Made by a program: the position numbers and the translations under genes. The notes beneath the pieces are model-generated. The model worked only from the letters and a program-made list of their open reading frames with translations. It did no database searches and was not told the DNA's origin. Below, in pieces: positions 36,039 to 44,605 of a DNA stretch of 64,000 nucleotides. Each line of letters opens with the position of its first letter. Within the stretch, counting starts at the first letter, position 1. The stretch is from Allostella sp. ATCC 35155 (GTDB lineage: Bacteria; Pseudomonadota; Alphaproteobacteria; ATCC43930; Allostellaceae): positions 1,918,001 through 1,982,000 of the forward strand of contig AP019701.1 in the NCBI GenBank assembly GCA_006738865.1, in the 5' to 3' direction.

Positions 36039-36187
36039 GGAGAATGCTCCGTTCCGGCTTCCGATGCGCCGATTCTTATGCACGCGGACTGGCGTGATGG
36101 TAAATTGAATCGACAAGCGGCATGGTTCGCCCGCAGCCGACGCTGGGCCAATCGGCACGCCTATTCACAGCCAGAGGAGAAGCGACC

Positions 36188-36415
36188 ATGAATCTCGCTG
36201 CAGTTCGCGACCGCCTTGCCGGCTCCGATCTCATCGGCTTCCGCTCCACGCAATCTTCCTCTGCGGATGCGAAGGTCGGAAAGGCACAGCAAGGCAAGTC
36301 CAACGTTGGCAAGATGCGCGGCGCGAAGGCCGGGATGATCCCCAACGCCAAGGTCGGCAAGCGCCAGGGTGCCATGGTGGGGAAGCGGGTCCCGCAGGCC
36401 CGCGCGCACGACTGA
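36188..36415 (+). CDS. Candidate RiPP precursor peptide with Lys-pentad core
   Basis: 75 residues, no cysteine. Residues 1-26 form a leader-like segment (MNLAAVRDRLAGSDLIGF then a serine-rich stretch). The C-terminal two thirds are low-complexity and basic: lysines at 32, 37, 42 and 47 are exactly five residues apart, in units KVGK, AQQGK, SNVGK, MRGAK, and the VGK motif recurs at 56-58 and 64-66. The start has an excellent GAGGAG site six to eleven bases upstream. It heads an operon with an HExxH protein and an ATP-grasp enzyme, the usual make-up of a ribosomally made, modified peptide. I do not recognise the peptide family. Confidence 0.75.
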   Translation: MNLAAVRDRLAGSDLIGFRSTQSSSADAKVGKAQQGKSNVGKMRGAKAGMIPNAKVGKRQGAMVGKRVPQARAHD

Positions 36416-36465
36416 GCCTTTGCGGCGGGTTGTCGACACTCCGGTCCGGTGATCGTCGGCGACGT

Positions 36466-36497
36466 GCCGGCAAGACCTCTGGCCGGCAAGGCCTCTG
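36466..36497 (+). repeat. Tandem 16-bp repeat before the HExxH gene
   Basis: GCCGGCAAGACCTCTG is followed immediately by GCCGGCAAGGCCTCTG (one mismatch), ending four bases before the ATG of the HExxH gene, where a ribosome site would be expected. The duplication may affect translation initiation or the ratio of precursor to enzyme. Confidence 0.7.
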
Positions 36498-36501
36498 ATC
36501 G

Positions 36502-37491
36502 ATGTTCTCGTTCCAACCCGATCCCGGGCGCGGCAATCGCCTCGACCAGGTGGTGCGGCGTGACTTCGCCGCCAGTCTGGAGACCGTGTTGCGTGCGGTC
36601 GCCGAGCAGGGTGCGATGGACGGCCCGGATGTCGACCGCATCGTGGCCGAGGTCGCGCGTGCCGGCGGCGCGCCGGGCCTGATCGTCGCCTACGCCGCCT
36701 TGGTCGAGGCGATCTTCGCGGATGCGCAGGACGAGGTGGGGGACTGCCTCTCCACGCTGCTGGCGGTGGCAGGACGTCCGGTGCCGGACGGGATCCGGAT
36801 CGTGACGCTCGACGACGGAATCCTGGGTGCGGGGCAGGCACACCGCTATCGTCGTCTCTTCGATGACGATCCGGCGGCGCCGCTCGCCATGCAGCCGCTC
36901 GATCGCGCCGCGCTGGACGGCACCGGCGAGACCGCGGCGGCCGGGCTCGATCTGCTCGATCGGGCCGCACCGGAACTGGCCGGCGAGATCCGGGCGATCC
37001 TGCGCGAGATCGTCCTCGCGCGCGGGGTGCCGGTGGCCGGAGAGGAGACGTTCCAGGGCGCGTCCGCTTTCCTCGCCTGGGGCACGGTGCTGTTGAATGC
37101 GGCGGAGGTGCCCGACCGGGTGGCATTCGCCGAAGTCCTGGCGCATGAAACCGGTCACAGTCTTCTCAGCGGCTTCTCCCGCGGCGCGCCGCTGGTCGAG
37201 AATGCGCCGGAAGAGCGCTATTCCTCGCCGCTGCGCACCGATGCGCGGCCGCTGGACGGGATCGTCCACGCGACCTATGTGCTGGCGCGGATGCATTACT
37301 GCCTGGGGCGCCTGTCCCGGTCCGGCCTACTGACGCCGGCCGAGCAGTCGCGCGTCGCCGGCGATCTCGGCCGGAGGCGAGAGGCGTTCGCCGCCGGTCT
37401 GGCGGTGGTCGACGGCCATGCCCGCCTGACGGAGGTCGGGCGGGCGGCCTTCGAGCCGGCGCGCGCCTACATGGCGTCCTTGTCGTCCTGA
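36502..37491 (+). CDS. HExxH-motif peptide-modification protein (putative beta-hydroxylase type)
   Basis: 329 residues. The metal motif HETGH is at 215-219 in FAEVLAHETGHSLLSG, and EERYSSPLRTDARPLDGIVHATYVLAR (237-263) supplies the second conserved block with H256. This pattern is that of the HExxH-motif domain found in RiPP clusters, some members of which hydroxylate beta carbons of peptide side chains. N-terminal residues 1-180 are helical and poorly conserved. The product would act in the cytoplasm on the neighbouring precursor. No clear ribosome site precedes the ATG at 36502. Its stop overlaps the proposed start of the ATP-grasp gene. Confidence 0.75.
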   Translation: MFSFQPDPGRGNRLDQVVRRDFAASLETVLRAVAEQGAMDGPDVDRIVAEVARAGGAPGLIVAYAALVEAIFADAQDEVGDCLSTLLAVAGRPVPDGIRIVTLDDGILGAGQAHRYRRLFDDDPAAPLAMQPLDRAALDGTGETAAAGLDLLDRAAPELAGEIRAILREIVLARGVPVAGEETFQGASAFLAWGTVLLNAAEVPDRVAFAEVLAHETGHSLLSGFSRGAPLVENAPEERYSSPLRTDARPLDGIVHATYVLARMHYCLGRLSRSGLLTPAEQSRVAGDLGRRREAFAAGLAVVDGHARLTEVGRAAFEPARAYMASLSS

Positions 37492-39386
37492 ACGCCCGGA
37501 CCGCGGCACCGCCACTGCCCGCAGCCCCTGCGCAGGCAGTTGGACCCGTTCTTCAGCCGCGCCTGCTGGCGGCTATCAACAGCCTCGCCAATCACCCGGT
37601 TGCCTTCGTCCCCGTTCCCGGGGCCTGCTCGAGCGAGGCTTGGCAGGCCATTTGCCGGCATTGGCAGGCCCTGTTGCCGGCCGCGCCGCCCCTGCCGGAG
37701 GCGCCGCTGCCCGCGACCCGGCGCCTCGCCGTGGAGCAAGTCGCGGCCGGGCTGTCGGTCTTTCTTGGCATTCCGGCGGTTGCGTTGCGGCGCACGCGCC
37801 GGGCCGAAACCAATCATGACCTCGCGTTGCTGCCGGCCCTGCTGCCGGTCCAGGCGCCGGCCATTCTGGCGCTGGCGGTGCAGATGGTATCGGAGGCCGA
37901 CGATCCGGAGCTGTGCGAGCGCCTGAAGGAACCCTTCGAGGCGCTTCGCAAGGCCGTTGCCGCCGATCTGCGCGGCTCCCGGCGTCCGATCATCGCGGCC
38001 GCGATCGCGCGCGGCTGGCCCTGGCGCTTCGTCTCGACCGTCGGCGACCTGCTGCAGATCGGCGAGGGTGCCCGCGCCGTCCGCCTGTCGGCATCGGGCT
38101 CGCGTCACACCCGCGCGGTCGCGACCTCGATCGCGAGCGACAAGAGCCTCGCCAACGCGCTCCTGCACCGGGCGGGCGTGCCCGTCGCGCGCCAGGCCCT
38201 CGTGCAGACCGCCGACGAAGTCGTCCGGCTGGCAGAGCAGGTCCGGTATCCGGTCGTTGTAAAGCCCGTGGCGCTGCGCCGGCAGCAGGGGATCCAGTTC
38301 GTCCATCGCCGCGAGCAGGCCGAGGCCGCCCTCCGCCGTGCCGGAGAAAGCGGACAGGCGGTCGTGGCCGAGAGCTATCTGCCGGGCCCCGAGCATCGCA
38401 TCCTCGTCGTCGACGGCCAGATCCTGGCCGCCTTCGAGCGCGCCGCACCGGTCGTCGTCGGTGACGGGCGATCGACCATCGACCAGCTCGTCGCCACGGC
38501 CAATGCCGCGCCGGACCGGGGTGACTGGCGCCTCGGAGCGGCCCTGTCGCCGATCAAGCTGGACGCGGCCGCCATCGAGTTTCTCGAGAGCCGGGGGTGG
38601 CGGCCGGACTCGGTGCCTCCGGCCGGCGTCGCGGTCGAATGCCACCCGTTGCCGTTCGTCGGCGTCGGCGGCGGCCGCCGGGTCGATAGCACGGAGCGAA
38701 TTCACCCGGACAATCGAGCCGTCGCCGTCCGCGCCCTGGCCGTGCTCGACCTGGATGCCGGCGGGATCGATTTCCGCTGTCCCGACATCTCCCGCTCCTG
38801 GCGTGAGGTCGGGGCCGGGATCTGCGAGGTCAATCCCAGGCCGGACCTCAGCGCCCACTATCTGCCGGGGCTGGAGCGCGACGTCGGGGCACTCTTTCTC
38901 GACCTCCGGGCGCCGCCGGTGCAGAACGGCGGGCGCATCCCTCAGATCCTGCTTCTGGCGGATCCGGACCCGCGGCGCCGGGCGGCGCTCGCGGCGCGCG
39001 CTGCCGGCGCCGCCCTGGGCTGGCGGGTCGCCGCCGGATGGCCGGGCGGCGGCGAACTGGATGGCGCTGCCTGCTACGCGGAACTGGCGAATCTCCCGGC
39101 CATGGTTGCGATGGCGGTCGAGACATTGGTGGTCGACGCGGCGATCTATGCCGCTGCGCCGCGCGACTTGCTGGCTACCGGCCTCGGTGTCGGCCAGCTC
39201 GATCTCGCGCTGGTCGCGCCCGGTTCGGGCCGGGAGCGGGCGGCGGCGCTCGACGCGCTGGCTGCCGCCCGGGTACCCGTAAGGCCGCTGCCGCGCCAGG
39301 ATGCCGCGCTTGCCGCGGCGGTGCTGGATGCGATGCGGCCGTTCTGCGAAACCGCCACCGGAGCGGCGGCACGAAGAGGGGAATGA
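37488..39386 (+). CDS. Cyanophycin synthetase-like ATP-grasp enzyme
   Basis: 632 residues if read from CTG 37488. Residues about 215-480 form an ATP-grasp ligase like that of cyanophycin synthetase: ATSIASDKSLANALLHRAGVPVARQ, YPVVVKPVALRRQQGI, VVAESYLPGPEHRILVVDGQILAAFER, AGGIDFRCPDIS and the metal motif GICEVNPRPDL. The C-terminal 150 residues resemble a degenerate Mur-ligase-like remnant, without its P-loop. It should activate a carboxylate as acyl phosphate and form an amide. The first ATG/GTG/TTG start is TTG 37674, but codon pattern and sequence (LLAAINSLANHPVAFVPVPG) show coding upstream; CTG 37488 overlaps the preceding stop as CTGA. Confidence 0.75.
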   Translation: MNARTAAPPLPAAPAQAVGPVLQPRLLAAINSLANHPVAFVPVPGACSSEAWQAICRHWQALLPAAPPLPEAPLPATRRLAVEQVAAGLSVFLGIPAVALRRTRRAETNHDLALLPALLPVQAPAILALAVQMVSEADDPELCERLKEPFEALRKAVAADLRGSRRPIIAAAIARGWPWRFVSTVGDLLQIGEGARAVRLSASGSRHTRAVATSIASDKSLANALLHRAGVPVARQALVQTADEVVRLAEQVRYPVVVKPVALRRQQGIQFVHRREQAEAALRRAGESGQAVVAESYLPGPEHRILVVDGQILAAFERAAPVVVGDGRSTIDQLVATANAAPDRGDWRLGAALSPIKLDAAAIEFLESRGWRPDSVPPAGVAVECHPLPFVGVGGGRRVDSTERIHPDNRAVAVRALAVLDLDAGGIDFRCPDISRSWREVGAGICEVNPRPDLSAHYLPGLERDVGALFLDLRAPPVQNGGRIPQILLLADPDPRRRAALAARAAGAALGWRVAAGWPGGGELDGAACYAELANLPAMVAMAVETLVVDAAIYAAAPRDLLATGLGVGQLDLALVAPGSGRERAAALDALAAARVPVRPLPRQDAALAAAVLDAMRPFCETATGAAARRGE

Positions 39387-40240
39387 AGATGACGGGCTTG
39401 CGACGCTTTCCGGCCGGCGATCCCGTGCCGGCGGTCACCGAAGCCGCCGCGACCGGACAGGTTGCCGCCGTCTTTGCCGACATCCGCGCGACGCTCGGCA
39501 TGCCGATCGTCAATCTGGTCTGGCGGCATCTTGCGGTGCGGCCCGGCGCGCTCGCATGGACCTGGGCCATGCTCGCTCCGCTCTACCGCTCGGGTGCGAT
39601 CGCGGGCGAGGCTGCGGCGCTGCGCGAGCGGCTGATCGCGCCGCCGATCGAGCGCTGGCCGGCGGCGGCGTTCCGCGCGGTCGGGCTGTCGGATGCCGAT
39701 GGCGCTGCCATCGGGCATGTGCTGCGCGCCTATGATCGCGGCAACGCCAACAACCTCGTGGCCTTCTCGGCCCTGCTGGCGCAGCTCGACGGACGGCAGC
39801 CGGCCGGCACGCCCCGCATCGCGACTGCGGAGCCGCTGGCCGCGCCGCTGCCGTCGTTGCTCGACCTGGAGGCGGTCGACGCCGCGACCGCCGATCTGGC
39901 GCTTCGCCTCAACGGCTTCGGCCAGGTCGAGGAGGGGCCGATCCTGGCCAGCCTCTACCGCCATCTGGCGCACTGGCCCGGCTATCTGGCGCTCGCCTGG
40001 ACCCTGCTCGCGCCGATGGAAGGGCGGGGCGAACTGGTCGCGGTCGCGGCGCGCACGCGCGACGCCGCCGACGCTGCGGCGCCCGCGCTGCTGGGCGGGA
40101 TGCCGGATGCGCCGCCCCGGGTCGACGACGAGGACCGCGCCTATGCCCGCGCGGGCCTCGAACTGTTCGCCCGGAGCGGCATCGCGCGGATGACGGCGAT
40201 CGGGCGCCTGCTGCTCGCCGCCCAGCCGGCCGAGGCCTGA
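39383..40240 (+). CDS. DehI-like (PF10778-type) protein
   Basis: 285 residues in two repeats of about 130, the architecture of DehI 2-haloacid dehalogenases. Each repeat has the pattern VFADIRATLGMPIVNLVWRHLAVRPGALAWTWAML (about 29-63) and FGQVEEGPILASLYRHLAHWPGYLALAWTLL (about 175-205). No halo-acid transporter or other dehalogenation gene lies nearby. The ATG overlaps the ATP-grasp stop as ATGA, so it is the fourth gene of the peptide-modification operon. It may be a dehalogenase, or a related fold recruited to peptide processing; I cannot decide from sequence. Confidence 0.72.
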   Translation: MKMTGLRRFPAGDPVPAVTEAAATGQVAAVFADIRATLGMPIVNLVWRHLAVRPGALAWTWAMLAPLYRSGAIAGEAAALRERLIAPPIERWPAAAFRAVGLSDADGAAIGHVLRAYDRGNANNLVAFSALLAQLDGRQPAGTPRIATAEPLAAPLPSLLDLEAVDAATADLALRLNGFGQVEEGPILASLYRHLAHWPGYLALAWTLLAPMEGRGELVAVAARTRDAADAAAPALLGGMPDAPPRVDDEDRAYARAGLELFARSGIARMTAIGRLLLAAQPAEA

Positions 40241-40256
40241 ATCGGCGAGGGCTGAA

Positions 40257-41165
40257 TCAGAGCCGCGGCGGCGCGATTCCGGCTTCCTCGGCCGCGGCCA
40301 TCAGCAGCGCGGTGACGTCCCGGGCGCCCAGCCCCAGATCGGCGCGCGCCCGCGCCATCGCGGCATGGGCGGCGTGGCCGACATGCGCCGGCGCCCCCGC
40401 GGCATCGGCCGCGGCGACTCCGATGGAGAGATCCTTGAAGGCGAGGTCGAGGGCGAATCCGGGCTCGATGTCGCCCCCCAGCGCCTTGCTCGGCCAGTAG
40501 ATCTTGAGATGGTCGTTGGACGAGAGGGAATTCGTCACGACGTCATAGAGCGTGCGCGCCGGAAGCCCGAGCTTGGCGGCGAGGGTGAATGCCTCGGCAT
40601 TGAGCTGGCAGAGGCACATGGCGACGTAGTTGTTGACGATCTTGAGGGCGATGCCGCTGCCGGGCGGACCGGCATGGATCGTCTTCGTGCCCATGGCGTC
40701 GAGCAGCGGGCGGACCCGCTCCAGGTCGGCCGGCTCGGCGCCGACCATGAACAGGCACTCGCCGCGCTCGGCATGGGCCGGCGAGCGGCCGACTCCGGCA
40801 TCGACGAAGCGGATGCCCCGCTCGGCGAGGCGCGCGGCCATCGCGCGGCTGGCCTCCGGCGCGATCGTGCTGGTGTCGAGATGCAGCATTCCGGGCCGCC
40901 CCAGCTCCAGGACACCGCCCGGTCCGACCACCACGCCTTCGACGTCGGGCGTGTCCGGCAGCATGGTCACGACGATATCGGACGCCGCGATCAGGGCGGC
41001 GAGGTCCGATGCCACCGCCGCCCCGGCCGCCGCCGCCCGGGCCGTTCGCTCCGGCAGGCGGTCGAGGACGGTGACCGGGTGCCCCTTCGCGGCGAGGTTC
41101 GCCGCCATCCCGCTGCCCATGTTGCCGAGACCGACGAATCCGACCCGCTCGCGCGCTGCGGCCAT
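40257..41165 (-). CDS. 3-hydroxyisobutyrate dehydrogenase-family oxidoreductase
   Basis: 302 residues. The Rossmann loop VGFVGLGNMGSGMAANLAAKG is at 8-28, the substrate-binding segment FVDAGVGRSPAHAERGE follows near 120, and the catalytic lysine lies in GSGIALKIVNNYVA near 170. The family reduces or oxidises beta-hydroxy acids with NAD(P). The start at 41165 is preceded by GGAG nine to twelve bases upstream; an ATG at 41192 lacks a ribosome site. It runs toward the peptide operon and is divergent from the ABC transporter operon. Confidence 0.88.
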   Translation of the reverse strand: MAAARERVGFVGLGNMGSGMAANLAAKGHPVTVLDRLPERTARAAAAGAAVASDLAALIAASDIVVTMLPDTPDVEGVVVGPGGVLELGRPGMLHLDTSTIAPEASRAMAARLAERGIRFVDAGVGRSPAHAERGECLFMVGAEPADLERVRPLLDAMGTKTIHAGPPGSGIALKIVNNYVAMCLCQLNAEAFTLAAKLGLPARTLYDVVTNSLSSNDHLKIYWPSKALGGDIEPGFALDLAFKDLSIGVAAADAAGAPAHVGHAAHAAMARARADLGLGARDVTALLMAAAEEAGIAPPRL

Positions 41166-41369
41166 TGCTTCCACTCCATCGAGATTGTCCATCGCCGGAC
41201 GGATGCTAAGGCGCCGCCCGCGCCGGCGGCAATCTGCGCCATCGGCAGAAAATCTGGCCTGCCGCCTATTTACGGGTCGCCGTGGTTGGCCTTCTAATTG
41301 CGTCTCGCGAGAGGCGAGGCATCGCCCGGCACCGGTCGGCGATGTCCGAAACAGGGAAGGACGAGACCG

Positions 41370-42734
41370 ATGGATCAGTTCCTGCGTTCGAGCTTGAGCC
41401 GCCGCCGACTTCTCCGCACCGCAGCCGGCGCGGCTGCACTGGGTGCGGGTGCGGGGCTGCCGTGGGGGCCGGGCGCGCTCGCCCAGGGCTGGGCCGATCG
41501 GCCGAAGAGCAAGGTCGACAAGGTCAACTTCGTCGTCTGGACCTATGGCGACATCTACTCGAAGATCGCGCAGAAGTTCGAGCAGGACTGGGGCGTCAAG
41601 GTTGATTCGACCATCTCGTCGTTCAACGATCACCCGACCAAGCTGGCGACGATGTTCGCGGGTGGCGAGGACATCGATGTCTCACAGTCCTCTCCCTTCT
41701 CCTTCCCGGCCTTCATCAAGCAGGGCATGGTCGAGCCGCTGACCGGGCTGCCGGGCATCGAAGACTATGTGAAGGACTTCAGCGGCTTCACCAAGGAGGT
41801 TGCGGTCGTCGACGGCAAGCCCATGGGGCTGCCCTACTTCTCCGCCATCTGGGTGTGGAATTACTACGAGACGATGCTGGAGAAGCTGAAGGTCGACAAG
41901 CCGTTCACGACCTACGAGGAATTCATCGAGCATTGCGTCAAGGCGAAGAAGGACGGGCTGTGCCGCTATCCGGTGCTCTGGGTGGCGGGAGTCGGCCTGG
42001 AGCAGCTGCCCGGCACCTGGTACTCGATCGTCGCCAACAAGGGCGGGCGCTTCTTCGACAAGGACGGCAAGCACATGCTCGGGCCGGGCTCGATCGCCCG
42101 CGAGGTGCTGAAATGGTGGGCGAACACGTTCGAGAAGGGCCTCGATATCGCCGACCCAGAATCGCTGAAGGTGCAGTTCACGAGTTCGGCCAAGGCCTTC
42201 GGCGCCGGCAACAACCTCTATCGCGGCCCGAATCACCATTACGGGCTGAACGTGGTCAACGATCCGGCGCAGTCGCCGATCGCCGGCAAGGTAAAGGTGC
42301 ACGGCTTCCCCGGCGACGGCCGCACGATCGGCGTCACTCACGTCTATTTCCTGAATTCCGCCACCCGGGACAAGGAATGGGCCTGGAAGCTGCTGCAGTA
42401 TCTCGGCGGCAAGACCAAAGATGGGGCCTATACGCAGGCGAACAGCCTCGCCAAGGATGCGATGCTGGGGTCCGGCTACAATTCGGTGATGAACTCGGAC
42501 ATCATCAAGACCGGTTGGCGGCCCTGGGGTGATCCCGAGAAGATCCTCGCGATGTGGGACAAGGCGACCTACATCGGCGAGATCTGCAACTCGGTCTACC
42601 AGCCCTGGCATTTCCCCTGGACCGACCAGCTCAACATCGAGGTCCAGAAGTGCCTGACCGGGCAGATCACCGCCGACCAGTGCTGTGACAACCTGATCAA
42701 GGGCATCGACGACGCCAAGCGCAAGGCGCGCTGA
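41370..42734 (+). CDS. ABC transporter extracellular solute-binding protein (CUT1 sugar type)
   Basis: 454 residues with a twin-arginine signal (SLSRRRLLRTAAGAAALG, about 9-26), cleavage near residue 40. The mature part is a MalE-like two-lobed binding protein (NFVVWTYGDIYSKIAQKFEQDWGVKVD at the start, SVYQPWHFPWTDQ near the end). A ribosome site AAGGACGAG lies before the ATG. It delivers a sugar, polyol or similar solute in the periplasm to the two permeases encoded downstream. Confidence 0.88.
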   Translation: MDQFLRSSLSRRRLLRTAAGAAALGAGAGLPWGPGALAQGWADRPKSKVDKVNFVVWTYGDIYSKIAQKFEQDWGVKVDSTISSFNDHPTKLATMFAGGEDIDVSQSSPFSFPAFIKQGMVEPLTGLPGIEDYVKDFSGFTKEVAVVDGKPMGLPYFSAIWVWNYYETMLEKLKVDKPFTTYEEFIEHCVKAKKDGLCRYPVLWVAGVGLEQLPGTWYSIVANKGGRFFDKDGKHMLGPGSIAREVLKWWANTFEKGLDIADPESLKVQFTSSAKAFGAGNNLYRGPNHHYGLNVVNDPAQSPIAGKVKVHGFPGDGRTIGVTHVYFLNSATRDKEWAWKLLQYLGGKTKDGAYTQANSLAKDAMLGSGYNSVMNSDIIKTGWRPWGDPEKILAMWDKATYIGEICNSVYQPWHFPWTDQLNIEVQKCLTGQITADQCCDNLIKGIDDAKRKAR

Positions 42735-42761
42735 GGCAGGATCTCCGGAGGGATGGCCGGC

Positions 42762-43718
42762 ATGGCCGAGGAGGTGGCTGCCGGCGAGGCGGGGACGCGA
42801 CGCGTCCCGCCCCGCCGGCCCTTCTGGAAGCGCGAGTTGCCGGTCGGGTGGCTCGCCTTCTTCATGAACACGCCGTCGATGATCGTGCTCGCGGCGGTGC
42901 TGGCCTATCCGATCTATTACGCCGGCTATCTGTCGCTGCATCAGGTCGGCCTGGCGCAGATGCGGCGCGGCGTCTTTCCGTTCTACGGCTTCCAGAACTA
43001 TCTCAACCTGTTCGAAGATCCGCTGTTCTGGCTGTCGCTCAAGAACACGATCATGTTCACGGTCTTCGTGGTCACGGTCGAGGTGGTCCTGGCGGTCGCC
43101 ATCGGCCTGCTGCTGATGCAGGCGAGCGTCTGGACCTCGCGGGTTACGCGCTTCCTGATGCTGCTGCCCTACGCCGTGCCGCCGATTGCCAACGGCCTGA
43201 TCTGGTCCTTCATCTACAACTTCAAGTTCGGCTTCCTGAACCGGGTGCTGCTGACGACCGGCCTCATCTCCGAGCCCGTCAACTGGGCCGGCAACGCCGA
43301 CACCGCGCTCGTCGCCGTCGCCGTTCCGTACATCTGGCGCACGCTGCCCTTCGCGGTACTGCTCGTCTATGCGGCGCTGCAGGGCATCAATCGCGATCTC
43401 TACGAGGCGGCGGCCGTCGACGGAGCCTCGGCCTGGCGACGCTTCTGGCACATCACCCTGCCGTTGCTGCGGCCGATCATCGCCGTCATCCTGATCCTGC
43501 GAACCTCATTCGCCTTCGCGGTGTTCGAGGAGGTGCTGGCGATCACCCAGGGCGGCCCCGGGGACGCGACCTGGGTTTCGGCCTGGTACGGCTACAAGGT
43601 CTCGTTCGCGCCGCCCTTCAACATCGGGATGGGCGCGGCCTCGGCCTATGTGCTGGCGCTGATCGTCGGGCTGTTCGCGATCGTCTATGTCCGACTGATC
43701 TACCAGAGGACGACCTGA
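42762..43718 (+). CDS. CUT1-type ABC transporter permease (MalF-like)
   Basis: 318 residues with six transmembrane helices. The EAA loop that contacts the ATPase reads YEAAAVDGASAWRRFWHITLPLLRP near 215-240. GGAGGG at 42747-42752 abuts the ATG at 42753 but is ideally spaced (9 bases) for the ATG at 42762, so the latter is chosen. The protein forms the channel with the next gene product. Its stop overlaps the next start (TGATG). Confidence 0.9.
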   Translation: MAEEVAAGEAGTRRVPPRRPFWKRELPVGWLAFFMNTPSMIVLAAVLAYPIYYAGYLSLHQVGLAQMRRGVFPFYGFQNYLNLFEDPLFWLSLKNTIMFTVFVVTVEVVLAVAIGLLLMQASVWTSRVTRFLMLLPYAVPPIANGLIWSFIYNFKFGFLNRVLLTTGLISEPVNWAGNADTALVAVAVPYIWRTLPFAVLLVYAALQGINRDLYEAAAVDGASAWRRFWHITLPLLRPIIAVILILRTSFAFAVFEEVLAITQGGPGDATWVSAWYGYKVSFAPPFNIGMGAASAYVLALIVGLFAIVYVRLIYQRTT

Positions 43719-44605
43719 TGTTCCGGCCGACCTTCCTCGGGCGGGTGGGGCTGCACCTCGCCAACCTCGCCGTCATCACCTTCCTGCTGTTTCCGATCGT
43801 GGCCGTGGTCATCGGGTCCATCCAGTCGGAAAAGACGCTGCAGGCCGACACCGTCGCGATCCTGCCTCCCGAATACACGTTCGACAATTTCCGCATCATC
43901 CTGACCCAGGGCGAGCAGAAGGGCCGGGTGTTCGAGCAGGCGACCTACCTGCCGGACAACATCAAGGTCTTCTATCAGGCCGCGCTCAACAGCCTGATCG
44001 TCGCCGTCAGCGTCACGCTGCTGACGCTGGTCCTGGGCTCGCTCAGCGCCTACAGCATCTCACGTTTGCGCGTGCGATGGACGATCTGGCTGCTACAGGT
44101 GAACGTAGCGGCGCGTTTCGTGCCGATCATCGTGCTGATGATCCCGCTCTATGTCGTGTTCCGGTCGGCCGGCATGCTGAATTCGCTCTGGGGCGTGGTC
44201 ATCGCCCAGACCGGATTCCTGCTGCCCTACGCCATCCTCATCCTGGCGCCCTACTTCGAGACGATATCCCATGAGCTGGAGGAGGCGGCGCGGATCGACG
44301 GCTGCTCGCGGTTCGGGGCCTTCCTGCGCATCGTGCTGCCGCTCAGCACGCCGGGGCTGTCGTCCTGCGGCGCGATCATCTTCATCATCTCGTGGCAGGA
44401 TCTGCTGATCACCATGATCCTGAACTCGCGGCGCGAGTTCATGACCTTGCCGGTGATCATCGCCAGTCTCGTCGGCGATGTGCACGTCTTCTTCAATCTG
44501 CTGATGGCGATCTGCCTGCTGGCTCTCCTGCCGTCGGTGGTGCTGGTCATGCTGCTGCAGAAGTACGTCGTGCAGGGGCTCTCGGCCGGGGCGGTCAAGG
44601 GATAG
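43718..44605 (+). CDS. CUT1-type ABC transporter permease (MalG-like)
   Basis: 295 residues with six helices. The EAA loop is ELEEAARIDGCSRFGAFLRIVLPLSTP near 185-210. It completes the heterodimeric channel with the MalF-like permease. No ATP-binding subunit gene follows; instead a fragment of a different ABC permease continues in the same reading frame directly after the TAG stop. The ATPase must therefore be encoded elsewhere, perhaps shared, or was lost when the fragment was inserted. Confidence 0.9.
   Translation: MFRPTFLGRVGLHLANLAVITFLLFPIVAVVIGSIQSEKTLQADTVAILPPEYTFDNFRIILTQGEQKGRVFEQATYLPDNIKVFYQAALNSLIVAVSVTLLTLVLGSLSAYSISRLRVRWTIWLLQVNVAARFVPIIVLMIPLYVVFRSAGMLNSLWGVVIAQTGFLLPYAILILAPYFETISHELEEAARIDGCSRFGAFLRIVLPLSTPGLSSCGAIIFIISWQDLLITMILNSRREFMTLPVIIASLVGDVHVFFNLLMAICLLALLPSVVLVMLLQKYVVQGLSAGAVKG

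Noticed and set aside
36188-39386. Classification as a canonical graspetide (omega-ester/amide) cluster
   Set aside because: The core lacks regularly spaced Asp/Glu acceptors and Ser/Thr donors; the ATP-grasp enzyme resembles cyanophycin synthetase rather than microviridin-type ligases.
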